Positions 51,714 to 60,015 of a DNA stretch of 64,000 nt are shown here, in pieces; position 1 is the stretch's first letter; the number at the start of each line of letters is the position of its first letter. Under the pieces are notes generated by a model. That model did not search any database and was not told where the DNA came from. It was given only the letters and a program-made list of their open reading frames with translations. The position numbers and the translations under genes are program-made. The stretch spans positions 11,143,001 to 11,207,000 of the forward strand of contig NZ_CP071090.1 in NCBI RefSeq assembly GCF_017301735.1. The letters run 5' to 3'. The DNA is from Pyxidicoccus parkwaysis. GTDB taxonomy: Bacteria; Myxococcota; Myxococcia; Myxococcales; Myxococcaceae.

Positions 51714-52447
51714 CTTCCCGAGCCTCCTTCCACGACTCGCGCCAGCTCCAGCCGAGGCAGGGCCTCCTTCAGTAACGCACGGCGCTCCCTCGGCAGGTGG
51801 TGCCACGCGGCGCACAGGTCATTCTCCTGCACTCCCAGCCGCTCCAGTTCCTCACGGGCCCGCAGCCGCACGTCGCGCTCGTGCGACTGGAGCGCCCGCC
51901 GCAGCGGCTCCGCGCTCTGCTCCGTCTCCTCCAATTCCGCTACCAATCCATCCAACGCACGCAGCGCCCCCGCCACCTGCTCGTCGTACGCCCTTCCTCC
52001 GAGCGCCTCGCGCAGCTCCGCCGCGTCCGCCACCTCGCGTGCCAGCGGCTCCACTGACTCCAGCGGAATGGAGCCCGGGCAGTACGCCACCGTGGACAGG
52101 TCCACGGGCCTCGTAGCTCTCGCCACGAACACGCCCGGCACTCCCGAGCGCCACGGCTGCACGTACAGCGGCCGCAGGAACACGAGCCGGCCCGTGTTCT
52201 CGTAGTCCGTATACGGCTCGCGGAAGTCCAATGTGCGCATGTACAGCAGCGGCGTCAGCGGGCCCGCAAGGCGCGGCAGTGTGCCTTGCAGATACCGGCG
52301 CAGCGCCACCGGGCCGAGGTCTCGATACAGCACCGGACACGGCTCCTCCGGCTTCAGCGCCGACAGTGGTGCGCCCGTGTGGAACTGGTAGCGGCGCAGG
52401 TCTTCAGCGGGGTACGCCGTGCCGGCGCTCGCGGGTGTCTCCAGCAT
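51710..52447 (-). CDS. Conserved-looking protein of unknown function in the MoxR operon
   Basis: A 245-residue soluble protein. The N-terminal half has a FHTGAPLSALKPEEPCPVLYRDLGPVALRRYL segment and strand-rich RLVFLRPLYVQPWRSGVPGVFVARATRPVD. The C-terminal half is a helical, charged region (about 130-240) with coiled-coil character (ALDGLVAELEETEQSAEPLRRALQSHERDVRLRAREELERL in parts). I do not recognise the family. It starts inside the second copy of a 62-bp duplication and couples by ATGA to the 30-residue peptide gene. Confidence 0.75.
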   Translation of the reverse strand: MLETPASAGTAYPAEDLRRYQFHTGAPLSALKPEEPCPVLYRDLGPVALRRYLQGTLPRLAGPLTPLLYMRTLDFREPYTDYENTGRLVFLRPLYVQPWRSGVPGVFVARATRPVDLSTVAYCPGSIPLESVEPLAREVADAAELREALGGRAYDEQVAGALRALDGLVAELEETEQSAEPLRRALQSHERDVRLRAREELERLGVQENDLCAAWHHLPRERRALLKEALPRLELARVVEGGSGR

Positions 52448-52568
52448 GGCTACCGATTCCTCCGGTCCGCCATCTTCGCGCCCTGTGCCTCGCGCAGCGT
52501 CTCCCGCATGGCTACCACTTCCCCCGGTTCGCCATCTTCGCGTCCTGCGCCTCGCGCAGCTTCTTCAG
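52445..52568. repeat. Imperfect 62-bp tandem duplication at a gene junction
   Basis: 52445-52506 and 52507-52568 are tandem copies with about ten mismatches. Both contain the octamer TAGCCATG on the minus strand: in the 52507 copy TAG ends the upstream gene (52512-53147), and in the 52445 copy ATG starts the next gene (51710-52447). Duplication has created a mini-ORF between the two genes. Confidence 0.75.
52450..52509 (-). other. 19-codon mini-ORF made by the duplication
   Basis: Starting at the ATG in TAGCCATG (complement of 52507-52509), the frame reads MRETLREAQGAKMADRRNR and stops in the next TAGCCATG (52450-52452). It repeats the last residues of the upstream protein (REAQDAKMANRGKW). 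It may be translated by re-initiation and bridges ribosomes from one gene to the next; whether the peptide itself matters is unclear. Confidence 0.4.
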
Positions 52569-53147
52569 CTTCCCCTGCCGCGCCTCCGCCGCCTGCTTCG
52601 CCCGCTCCGCCTCCTCCAGCAGCTTCGCGTAGTCCAGCCGCGCCAGTCGCTGCGCGCTCTCCTCCTCCGTCTCGCCCTGGAAGCCCGCGCCCAGCGCCGA
52701 GGCCCACCGGCGCGCCAGTTCCTCCATTCGCAGCGGGCTCTGGCCCAGCAGCTCCAGCGTCAACAACCGCGCCTGCCGCGCGAAGCTCGTGAAGCCCTCG
52801 CGCACCTGCGGCTCCACGCCCTGCATCCGCGCCAGCGCCGCCACCGCCGTGCCCACCGCGCCCTCCTCCAACACGGACGTCACCAGCGCCAGCCTCCGCC
52901 ACGCTTCCGCGTCCAGCGGCTCGCACAGCATGTCGAAGGTCGGCGGAGGCAGGGGCTCCAGCCCGTAATCCCTCTGGAAGTCCGCGAGCCGCGCGCGCAA
53001 CAGCGCCGGCTCCACATCCCTGCGCTCCAGCGCGGGACGGCGGCGCGTCAGGGCCTCGCACAGCGGAGCCAGCTCCAGCCGGGGCTTCTCGTCCGAGCCG
53101 GCGGGCGGGCCGCCCTTGCGGCCGAACAGGCGCTCAAGGCGCGACAT
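52512..53147 (-). CDS. Protein of unknown function with helical C-terminus, MoxR operon
   Basis: A 211-residue soluble protein beginning MSRLERLFGRKGG (a basic start), then an all-helical body with PRLELAPLCEALTRRR, QRDYGLEPLPPPTFDMLCEPLD and a C-terminal charged coiled-coil-like helix (AQRLARLDYAKLLEEAERAKQAAEARQ). I do not recognise the family. Its start overlaps the vWA-peptidase stop by 14 bp. The last 20 residues are duplicated just downstream (see repeat 52445-52568). Its position suggests an adaptor of the MoxR/vWA machine; that is inference. Confidence 0.75.
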   Translation of the reverse strand: MSRLERLFGRKGGPPAGSDEKPRLELAPLCEALTRRRPALERRDVEPALLRARLADFQRDYGLEPLPPPTFDMLCEPLDAEAWRRLALVTSVLEEGAVGTAVAALARMQGVEPQVREGFTSFARQARLLTLELLGQSPLRMEELARRWASALGAGFQGETEEESAQRLARLDYAKLLEEAERAKQAAEARQGKLKKLREAQDAKMANRGKW

Positions 53148-54837
53148 GGCGTTCCTCCTGGAAGAGGGCGTGCGCGAGCGCGGCCGCCACCTTCGGGAAA
53201 TGCTCCAGCTCCATCACCTCGGCCACGCGGGCCCCCGCCTGCCGGTACTGCGCCACCCGCGCGGGGTCCGGGTGGTGCAGCAGCAGCACCATCGGCGCGG
53301 AGGCCTGCGCCGCCTCGGCGAAGATGCGCGCGTGGCTCGCGTTCTCGTCGTGGTTCGCGTCGAAGTCCCGGTCGGTGATGACGACGCGGGTGGGCTGGCG
53401 GCCGCGCTGCTCATGCAGGGACTCCGCCAGCCGCGCGAAGGGAAAGCTCGTCCCGCCGCCGATGTAGTGCATGAGGAAGCGCGACATCTCCAGCTCCGAG
53501 CGGCACCACGTCCAGTACGCCACGAAGTCCGTCGAGTAGAGCAACGCCCGCACCCAGCCGCCCGCGCGCACCGCGCCCACGCAGAGAATCTGCGCGGCCA
53601 GCGTCATCGCGTTGAGCGTGGTGCGCGGGTCCGGCATCGAGCCCGATACGTCGAGATAGATTTCCACGCGCGGCTGCCACAGCGGCACATCCAGGCCTTC
53701 ATAGTCAGCGATGCGCTCGCGCTTGAGCGGCATCACCGCGCCCAGCCTGTCCCCGCGCAGGGCCAGCGTAGCCAGCCAGTCCACGGAAGGCAGCGCGTCG
53801 CCCACCTCCCACTCCTCCAGCGTGGTGGGCACCACCGCCTCGCCCAGGTGCAGCCGGTCCGGAGGGCGCAGCAGGTAGCGCTCCGCCTCCTGCCGGTAGT
53901 ACGCGGCCATCACCTCCGGCACCGCCTCCGCGTCCGCCGTCCCCTGGCCCGGCAGCGAGGCAATGCGCCGCTCGCGGCTCTTGTCGCCCACGAGCCGGTC
54001 CGCGTTCTCTTTGTCAATCCACCGCTCCGCGAGCGCGCGGCGCACGGCCTCCTTCTCGCGCGCGCCCGGAGTGAGCGCATCCGCCCAGTCCTCGGGGCGG
54101 GGCTCGTCCTTGCAGCAGGCCTGCGGGTCCGTGCTCTTCGGCAGCTCGCCCTTCACCGGCTGCACGTAGCGTGAGCAGACGGAGAGGAAGTAGAGGAGCT
54201 GCGTGTAGATGTTGGGCCCGAGGTGGAAGAGGTTCTGCGCCACCAGCTGCGCATCCGCGCGCGCCTCGGGGAACTGCTTCGCGAAGGCTCCGGCCTCCGT
54301 CCCCATCAGGTGCCCCGGCTCCAGCTGCCACAGCTCCTCGTAGACGGAGAGATAGAAGAAGAAGGCCGGGTCTTGCTTCCAGCGGTAGTCCTTCTGGAAG
54401 GCGCGGTAGATGGCGACGAGCTGCGGGCGCAGCCGCTCGTCGTTGCCGAGCTGCTCGTTGATGAGCAAATCGCAGAAGACGTTGAGCAGCGAGTAGTCCC
54501 CGAGCGGCAGCAGCGTCTTCTCCAGCATCCGCATCCGCGCGGAGACGACGAGGCTGCCCGGGTAGCGCACGTGGTGGCCCACCTCGTGCGCGAGCACCGC
54601 CTCCAGGCTGTCCAGCAGGTTCCGCGTGCGCAGCTCGTGGGCGTTGAACCAGACCTGCCGGTTGCCCAGGTGGATGTGCGCCAGCTCGCAGCCCTGCTTC
54701 GCCGCGCGCGGGTCTCCGAGCTGCAGGTAGTGGGACCAGTGCCCCTGCGCGTGGCGCCAGCACGCGTCCACCTGACGCTGGAGCTCCGGCTCCAGCGCCT
54801 CGGGCACGGGCTCCTGCCTGCGGGCCGCGTCCGTCAT
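53134..54837 (-). CDS. HExxH metallopeptidase-like and vWA domain fusion protein
   Basis: A 567-residue protein. Near the N-terminus is LEAVLAHEVGHHVRYPG, an HExxH zinc motif at 84-88 with a following His. A helical middle region follows (about 120-330). The C-terminal vWA domain has a complete MIDAS: DxSxS at 396-400 (LDVSGSM), Thr463 (GGGTSFPF) and Asp489 (VVITDRDFD). This corresponds to the metallopeptidase-vWA (DUF2201-like) proteins encoded beside MoxR ATPases. The MoxR partner would remodel it or its targets. Start ATG 54837 overlaps the previous stop as ATGA. Confidence 0.88.
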   Translation of the reverse strand: MTDAARRQEPVPEALEPELQRQVDACWRHAQGHWSHYLQLGDPRAAKQGCELAHIHLGNRQVWFNAHELRTRNLLDSLEAVLAHEVGHHVRYPGSLVVSARMRMLEKTLLPLGDYSLLNVFCDLLINEQLGNDERLRPQLVAIYRAFQKDYRWKQDPAFFFYLSVYEELWQLEPGHLMGTEAGAFAKQFPEARADAQLVAQNLFHLGPNIYTQLLYFLSVCSRYVQPVKGELPKSTDPQACCKDEPRPEDWADALTPGAREKEAVRRALAERWIDKENADRLVGDKSRERRIASLPGQGTADAEAVPEVMAAYYRQEAERYLLRPPDRLHLGEAVVPTTLEEWEVGDALPSVDWLATLALRGDRLGAVMPLKRERIADYEGLDVPLWQPRVEIYLDVSGSMPDPRTTLNAMTLAAQILCVGAVRAGGWVRALLYSTDFVAYWTWCRSELEMSRFLMHYIGGGTSFPFARLAESLHEQRGRQPTRVVITDRDFDANHDENASHARIFAEAAQASAPMVLLLHHPDPARVAQYRQAGARVAEVMELEHFPKVAAALAHALFQEERHVAP

Positions 54838-55709
54838 GGCGTGTCCAGCACCCACAGCCGCTGCGAGTCCGCTGCGCTGGCCACCACGTACCCGCTCGTC
54901 GCGACGAGCGTCTGGTGCGGCGTGCTCAAGAACGGCAGCGTGGCGACGCGCTTGTTCACCCGCACCGCGCCCGGCCGGACCTCCAGCCGGGGAGGCGTCT
55001 CCTCGTGCCCGGTGCCGAGGCAGGGCATGAGGCCGAGGAAGCGCGCCTTCCCCTCGGGCGCGAGGAAGACACCGAGCTTCATGTCCTCCGCGCGGCGGTC
55101 ATGCACGCAGAGGACGGAAGGTGCCGCGAGGTGCATGTCTCCGGGAAGGAACTCGTCCATCAGCTTGCGCGTGTCGAGCATCGCGAGCGTGAAGGGCCCG
55201 GAGAAGGCGGAGGTCCGCGACGGCGCCAGCGCCGGGGCCAGCGTGGTGACGAGGAACTCGTCCAGCTTCTCCAGCGCGGGCGCCTCCGCCGCCGCCGAGG
55301 CGACATAGCGGTTCATCCACACGGGCTGCGCGGCCAGCCCCTCGCACAGGTTCCACGTACGCGTGAGCAGCGCCACCGCCTTCTCCGCCGGGTATGCGGG
55401 CAGCTGCGCGGGCGCGAGCTGCAACAGACAGCGCCCCGTCAGCGTCACCGTCTCCGGGATGCGGCCCTGGCCGGTGAGGAGGTAGCGCGCGCTGGCGCGG
55501 TCCACGTGGCCCAGGCCCACCGCCTCGGCGGCGAGCTTCAGCCATGCGCCCACCACCGCGTCCCGGCGCGGCTCGGCGTGAAGCGAGCTGCGCAGCGTCG
55601 CGGCCGCGTCATGGACGAGCGTCTCGAAGAGACTCGCGTCCCAGCTCGCATGACGGCGTGGGCCCTGGGTGGACAGCTCGCGCACGAGGGCTTCCCAGGT
55701 GTCGCTCAT
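54834..55709 (-). CDS. Unknown third component of the MoxR/vWA operon
   Basis: A 291-residue protein: a helical N-terminal two-thirds (about 1-170) and a strand-rich end that reads like one beta-propeller blade (PHQTLVATSGYVVASAADSQ then RLWVLDT). No known family is recognised. It begins with ATGA overlap to the MoxR stop and ends with ATGA overlap to the vWA-peptidase start, so stoichiometric co-translation with both is likely. MoxR-vWA systems commonly encode a third target or adaptor protein; propeller-like ones are known. Assignment as such is inference. Confidence 0.78.
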   Translation of the reverse strand: MSDTWEALVRELSTQGPRRHASWDASLFETLVHDAAATLRSSLHAEPRRDAVVGAWLKLAAEAVGLGHVDRASARYLLTGQGRIPETVTLTGRCLLQLAPAQLPAYPAEKAVALLTRTWNLCEGLAAQPVWMNRYVASAAAEAPALEKLDEFLVTTLAPALAPSRTSAFSGPFTLAMLDTRKLMDEFLPGDMHLAAPSVLCVHDRRAEDMKLGVFLAPEGKARFLGLMPCLGTGHEETPPRLEVRPGAVRVNKRVATLPFLSTPHQTLVATSGYVVASAADSQRLWVLDTP

Positions 55710-57238
55710 GCGCCCTCCGCCTTGCCCCGGCGCTCCAGGCTCCGCAGGTATGCGCTGTAGCGGCCGTGCAGGTTCTTCAGCAGGACGAGGTCCTCGTGCA
55801 CGGGGCCGTTGAGCTCCTGCTTCTGGAGCACCTTCTCCATCACCTGCTGAATCTCGCTCATGCGCCGGCGCACCTCGCCCGCGTCGAGGCCCGCGGGGCC
55901 CGCCTCGGCCTGGGCTCGCAGCTTCGCCACTGGCTCGCGCACCTTCGCGTAGGCGGCCTGCTGCACCACCGCCGCGTCGAAGAGCTGGCGCACCCAGCCG
56001 ATGCGGTCCAGCAGGTGCACCGCGTTCTCCGGCTTCTGGAAGAAGGCGCTCTGCGGGTTGGGCTTCAGCTTCTCGTGCAGCGCCCAGGGGAGCACCTGGC
56101 GCAGGTCCTCCACCGTGACTTCAGGCGAGCCTCGGAAGTACGCGAGCGCCTTCGCGAAGAGGAGCACCGCTTGATACGCGCGGGCGGAGACGCCGTTCTC
56201 CGTCTGGGTGCAGAGGTTGACGCTCTTGTCGAGCGGACAGTCCTCCGTGCACACGTGCGCCACGCGCCGGCCCGCGAGGTGCAGCGTGTCCTTCATCATG
56301 TACTCGAGCTGCCCGGACGCGCGCTGGCAGAACTCGAGCTGTCCGGAGAAGAAGCCCAGCAGCTCCAGCACCGCGGAAGGAATGGGCACGGCGCGCACCT
56401 CGCGCTCCAGCGCGTCCAGTTCCTCGGCGTTGAAGACGATGTCCGAGGGGACGAACTGGCCCGGCACGGTGCCCTCGGCCACGCGCTTCGCGAGCGTCTC
56501 CAGGTGGTGCGAGTGGAAGGGCATGCTGCGCACTACGAGGTCGATGCGGTCCTTCAGCGCCTCGATGACGGGGAAGGTGCCGCCGCCCTGGTCGTCATTG
56601 GCGGTGAGGAACCACGCGGAGCGGCCGCACTCCACCACCTGCTCGAACATCTCCGCGTAGCCCTCCGCCATGAGGGACAGCAGCGCGGACTGTGTCTTGG
56701 TGGGGATGCGGTTGTACTCGTCCACAATCTTCACGCGCTGGGTGAGCCAGCGGCGCCACGCGACGCGGATGTGGCTGGCGTCCTCGGCGCGGATGAGCTC
56801 GCTGGGCAGCGGGCTGCCGAGCAAGTCTGTCAGCGTGAGCTGCGGGTGGCCGTGCTGCACGCTGCGGCGCACCTCGTCCGGAGCGCCTCCGGCGATGAGG
56901 GCCACCAGCGTGGCCATCGTCGTCTTGCCGCGACCGGGCGCGCCGACGAAGAGCAGGCGCTGCGAGGTGGCGAGGTTGAGCAGCGGCAGGAGCACGTAGG
57001 CCGAGTAGCCCACGGGGCCGAGCTCCACGCGCGTGCCCGCGCCGGTGAGGACGACGGGGTCTCCGAACTGCACGTCCTGGTACGGGCTGACGAGCGCCTG
57101 GGTGGCAATCCACGTGTACGCGCGCCGGAGCCGGGCGGCGAGGGTGGAGACGGTGCGGGGCGCGAGCCGGAGCTCCAGGTCCGGACCGGTGGAGGCACGG
57201 CCCTGGAGCCACGAGGAGACGAGCTGGGAGGAATCCAT
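55706..57238 (-). CDS. MoxR-type AAA+ ATPase
   Basis: A 510-residue AAA+ protein: Walker A GAPGRGKT at 99-106, Walker B VKIVDE at 169-174, sensor 1 with LTANDD at 211-216, and an Arg-finger candidate in ALKDRID (Arg231). It has a helical bundle lid, and a Cys-rich loop CTEDCPLDKSVNLC in the C-terminal half may bind metal. The C-terminal part (about 420-510) has a coiled-coil-like helix. MoxR ATPases act as remodellers of vWA partners. It is the first gene of the operon; the gap to the 57329 gene is 90 bp, so the promoter lies there or in that gene's end. Confidence 0.92.
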   Translation of the reverse strand: MDSSQLVSSWLQGRASTGPDLELRLAPRTVSTLAARLRRAYTWIATQALVSPYQDVQFGDPVVLTGAGTRVELGPVGYSAYVLLPLLNLATSQRLLFVGAPGRGKTTMATLVALIAGGAPDEVRRSVQHGHPQLTLTDLLGSPLPSELIRAEDASHIRVAWRRWLTQRVKIVDEYNRIPTKTQSALLSLMAEGYAEMFEQVVECGRSAWFLTANDDQGGGTFPVIEALKDRIDLVVRSMPFHSHHLETLAKRVAEGTVPGQFVPSDIVFNAEELDALEREVRAVPIPSAVLELLGFFSGQLEFCQRASGQLEYMMKDTLHLAGRRVAHVCTEDCPLDKSVNLCTQTENGVSARAYQAVLLFAKALAYFRGSPEVTVEDLRQVLPWALHEKLKPNPQSAFFQKPENAVHLLDRIGWVRQLFDAAVVQQAAYAKVREPVAKLRAQAEAGPAGLDAGEVRRRMSEIQQVMEKVLQKQELNGPVHEDLVLLKNLHGRYSAYLRSLERRGKAEGA

Positions 57239-57328
57239 GGAGACGCGCGCGAGTAGAGCACGCGTCCCCCGGGTGGAACCAGATGGCCCCCCTTGGCAGG
57301 AGGGCTCGAGACGGAAGGTGGAGGGGCG

Positions 57329-58762
57329 TCACTCCCAGGCGTGGAGCTTCAACGCCCACAATTCCGTGCCGCGCTCCGGCTCCGTGGCCACGAAGAACAC
57401 GCGCGAGCCCGAGTGGACGAAGGAGGCAGGCGTGCTCGGGAGCGGCCCGGGGACGAGGTCACCAACGCGTACCGTTCCCTCGCGCGTCCCGTCACTGGTC
57501 CACGGCTCGTGTCCGTGCTGCCCGTCGTCCGCGGAGAAGAAGAGGCGTCCGGCCCGTGCGCTCATCCGAGTAATCTGAGAGCCCGCTGGCCCTGGCTGGA
57601 GGTCCTTCACCCGCCACGTGCCCTGCACGGTGCCGTCGGTGCGCCAGAGCTCGTCGCCTCCTTCCGGGGTGTACGCGGAGAAGTAGACGCGGCCGTCGAG
57701 CGCGGTCAATTCGCGGATGTTCGAGCCGCCCGGGCCCGGGACGAGGTCGGTCACCCGGCCCGTTCCCCCGGGTGTTCCATCACTTGTCCACAACTCGGCG
57801 CCATGGGTGCTGTCGTAGGCGGTGAAGAAGAAGCGGCGGCCCGCCGTGACGGGAGGGACGTAGTCGTCGAAGTCGAGCGAGGCATAGACGTCCGCGACGG
57901 CCACGGTCCCCTCGGCTGTGCCGTCGCTCTTCCACACCGTGAAGGGCTGTGGAGACGGGTCCTCGTTCTTGCCCACGATGAAGTAGAGCCCGTCGTCCGC
58001 GATGAAGGGCGACGACACGAACACCTCGTCGGGGTGCTCCGAGAAGGCCTTCAGCCTCTCGGTGCCTTCGCGTGTACCGTCACTCCGGTAGAGCACTCCC
58101 TCCACGACGAAGTAGAGCCGCCCGTGCAGGGCCACGGCGCTTCGCGGGAAGGTCGGCAACTCGATGGGCACGGGCCACGTGGTGGCGGGCGTGCCCTCCG
58201 TGCGCCACAGCGCGTAGCTGCCCTCCGGCGTGAGCACGAGGAAGTAGAGCACCCGGCCCACGGCGGTCAGGAGGATGGGCCGCGAGGCACCGGGCCCCTG
58301 CCTGAGGTCCATCACCAACCGGGTTCCCGAGCGTGTGCCATCGCTGGTCCACAACTCCTGGCCATGGATGCCATCGTCCGCGGTGAAGAAGAGGCGCCGC
58401 TCCGCCACCGTCAGGTTGCGCGGCGTCCCTCCCGAGGGCCCGGGCCAGATGTCCGCGACGAGGCGCGTGCTACCGGGCGTGCCGTTGCTTCTCCAGAGCT
58501 CCGTGCCGTGCTCGGCGTCCGTGGCCTTGAAGAAGAGCGTGCCGTTCACATCCGTCAGCCAGTCCGGGTCCGAGCCGGACGGGCCCGTGAAGATGTCCTC
58601 CACCCGGTACGGCTCGCGGAGTGGCCTCTCGTACTGGAGGGCTTCGCTCGTGCCGTACCGGGAGGAGGTCGGCTCGCCAGCGGCTTCGTCTTCGGGCCGT
58701 GACGCGGGCGCACCACACGCCACGGCGAGAGAGAGGACCCAGGGCAACGGTTGGAATCGCAT
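57329..58762 (-). CDS. ELWxSDGT-repeat secreted lipoprotein
   Basis: A 477-residue exported protein with lipobox VLSLAVAC (Cys16) followed by a linker and seven or more repeats of the ELWxSDGTxxGT type (HGTELWRSNGTPGST, GQELWTSDGTRSGT, HGAELWTSDGTPGGT, GDELWRTDGTVQGT, and variants). The unit builds a beta-propeller-like fold with a FFTAxD strand between repeats. Such repeat lipoproteins are abundant in myxobacteria, often as surface or adhesive proteins. AAGGAAG precedes the start. No promoter element is obvious upstream. Confidence 0.88.
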   Translation of the reverse strand: MRFQPLPWVLSLAVACGAPASRPEDEAAGEPTSSRYGTSEALQYERPLREPYRVEDIFTGPSGSDPDWLTDVNGTLFFKATDAEHGTELWRSNGTPGSTRLVADIWPGPSGGTPRNLTVAERRLFFTADDGIHGQELWTSDGTRSGTRLVMDLRQGPGASRPILLTAVGRVLYFLVLTPEGSYALWRTEGTPATTWPVPIELPTFPRSAVALHGRLYFVVEGVLYRSDGTREGTERLKAFSEHPDEVFVSSPFIADDGLYFIVGKNEDPSPQPFTVWKSDGTAEGTVAVADVYASLDFDDYVPPVTAGRRFFFTAYDSTHGAELWTSDGTPGGTGRVTDLVPGPGGSNIRELTALDGRVYFSAYTPEGGDELWRTDGTVQGTWRVKDLQPGPAGSQITRMSARAGRLFFSADDGQHGHEPWTSDGTREGTVRVGDLVPGPLPSTPASFVHSGSRVFFVATEPERGTELWALKLHAWE

Positions 58763-58908
58763 GTGACTGCCTTCCTTGCGCGCGGCGCAGGTCGAGGGTG
58801 TCCATGATGGATGCACCCCCTCCCGCGTCCACGCGCGCTCCAGTCACATGCGTGTGTTCGCCAGCCACTACGGGACATCCACGATGCCCCGGAGTGGAGA
58901 TCGAGGGT

Positions 58909-60015
58909 TCAGGGCTCGGCGAAGATTTCGGCGGAGGAGTACCACTCGGGCTCCTCCTGGCTGGTGCCGCCGACGACGAGCACTCCGCCCGAGGGCAGCA
59001 GCGTCGCGGTGTGGCCCGTGGTGGCCGCGTCCGAGCCGACGACGTAAAGGGACCAGGAGTCCGGGTCGAACAGCTCCGCGCTGCCGCCAATCTGGTTGCG
59101 CGTGCCGCGCGCCACCAGCACCCGGCCCGAGGGCAGCAATGTCAGCGAGTGGCCCCGGCGGCGCATCTCGTTTGCGTACGAGACGTACTCCCAATAGTCG
59201 TCCTCGGGGAAGTACAGCCACGCGCCGCTGTCGTACCGGTACTGCTCCTGGCCCGTGGCCAGCACCGCGCCCGAGTCCAGCCGCACCGCCGCGTGCCCGT
59301 AGAAAGCCGGCGGATTCGCCGCGCGCGTCCACGTGCCGGTGGAGGGGTTGTAGAGCTCGGCCGCCGCGGTGACGCCGTCGTCGTTGATGGCCAGCACGCG
59401 CCCGTCGTCGAGCAGCGTGGCGGTGACGGTGCCGGCCGCGACGCTCAGCGAGCCCGTGGCCGTCCACTGGCCCGTGGAGGGGTTGTAGAGCTCCGCGCTG
59501 CGCAGCGCGCTGTTGTACGAGGTAGTGCCGAAGCCGCCGACGGCGAGCACCTGCCCGTTGTCGAGCAGCACGGCCTTGTGGCCGCGACGCGCCGTCACCA
59601 GGGCGCCCGTGGCGGTGAAGGTGTTGGTGGTGGGGTCGTAGAGCTCGGCGCTGGCGTGGACGGTGGTGCTGGTGCCGCCGCCCGCGATGAGCACGCGGCC
59701 CGAGGGCAGGCGCGTGGCGGTGTGGCCCGCGCGCGCCACGCTCAGGCTGGCGGAGGCGGACCAGGTGTTGGTGGCGGGGTTGTACGTCTCGCTGGTGGCC
59801 GTCGCGCCGCCGGAGCTGCTGCCGCCGGTGACGAGCACCGTGCCTGCGGGGAGCAGCGTGGCGGTGTGGGAGTAGCGATAGCGGCTCATCGACGCGGCCT
59901 GCGTCCACGGTGAGACGAGGCCTGCCTGTGTGTCCTGCGAGGGGGCGGCCGCGACCGCCAGGGTGCTCCACAACCCAACCAGGAGCCACGTCTTCGATGC
60001 GGATGCTCGTGTCAT
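58909..60015 (-). CDS. Kelch-repeat exported protein
   Basis: A 368-residue protein with an N-terminal signal (TWLLVGLWSTLAVAAAPS). Six or more kelch motifs of the type SHTATLLPAGTVLVTGGSS, HTATRLPSGRVLIAGGGTS, HKAVLLDNGQVLAVGG follow, each with a SAELYNPSTGTW strand, indicating a beta-propeller. It is common in myxobacterial exoproteins and probably mediates binding. ATG 60015 is chosen to put the signal first. It lies 146 bp from the ELW-repeat gene on the same strand and next to a 610-bp intergenic region. Confidence 0.9.
   Translation of the reverse strand: MTRASASKTWLLVGLWSTLAVAAAPSQDTQAGLVSPWTQAASMSRYRYSHTATLLPAGTVLVTGGSSSGGATATSETYNPATNTWSASASLSVARAGHTATRLPSGRVLIAGGGTSTTVHASAELYDPTTNTFTATGALVTARRGHKAVLLDNGQVLAVGGFGTTSYNSALRSAELYNPSTGQWTATGSLSVAAGTVTATLLDDGRVLAINDDGVTAAAELYNPSTGTWTRAANPPAFYGHAAVRLDSGAVLATGQEQYRYDSGAWLYFPEDDYWEYVSYANEMRRRGHSLTLLPSGRVLVARGTRNQIGGSAELFDPDSWSLYVVGSDAATTGHTATLLPSGGVLVVGGTSQEEPEWYSSAEIFAEP

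Noticed and set aside
52450..53061. Alternate minus-strand frame across the 62-bp repeat as a separate gene
   Set aside because: It overlaps the 52512 gene out of frame, and only its last 19 codons (the mini-ORF) have a plausible start-stop context.
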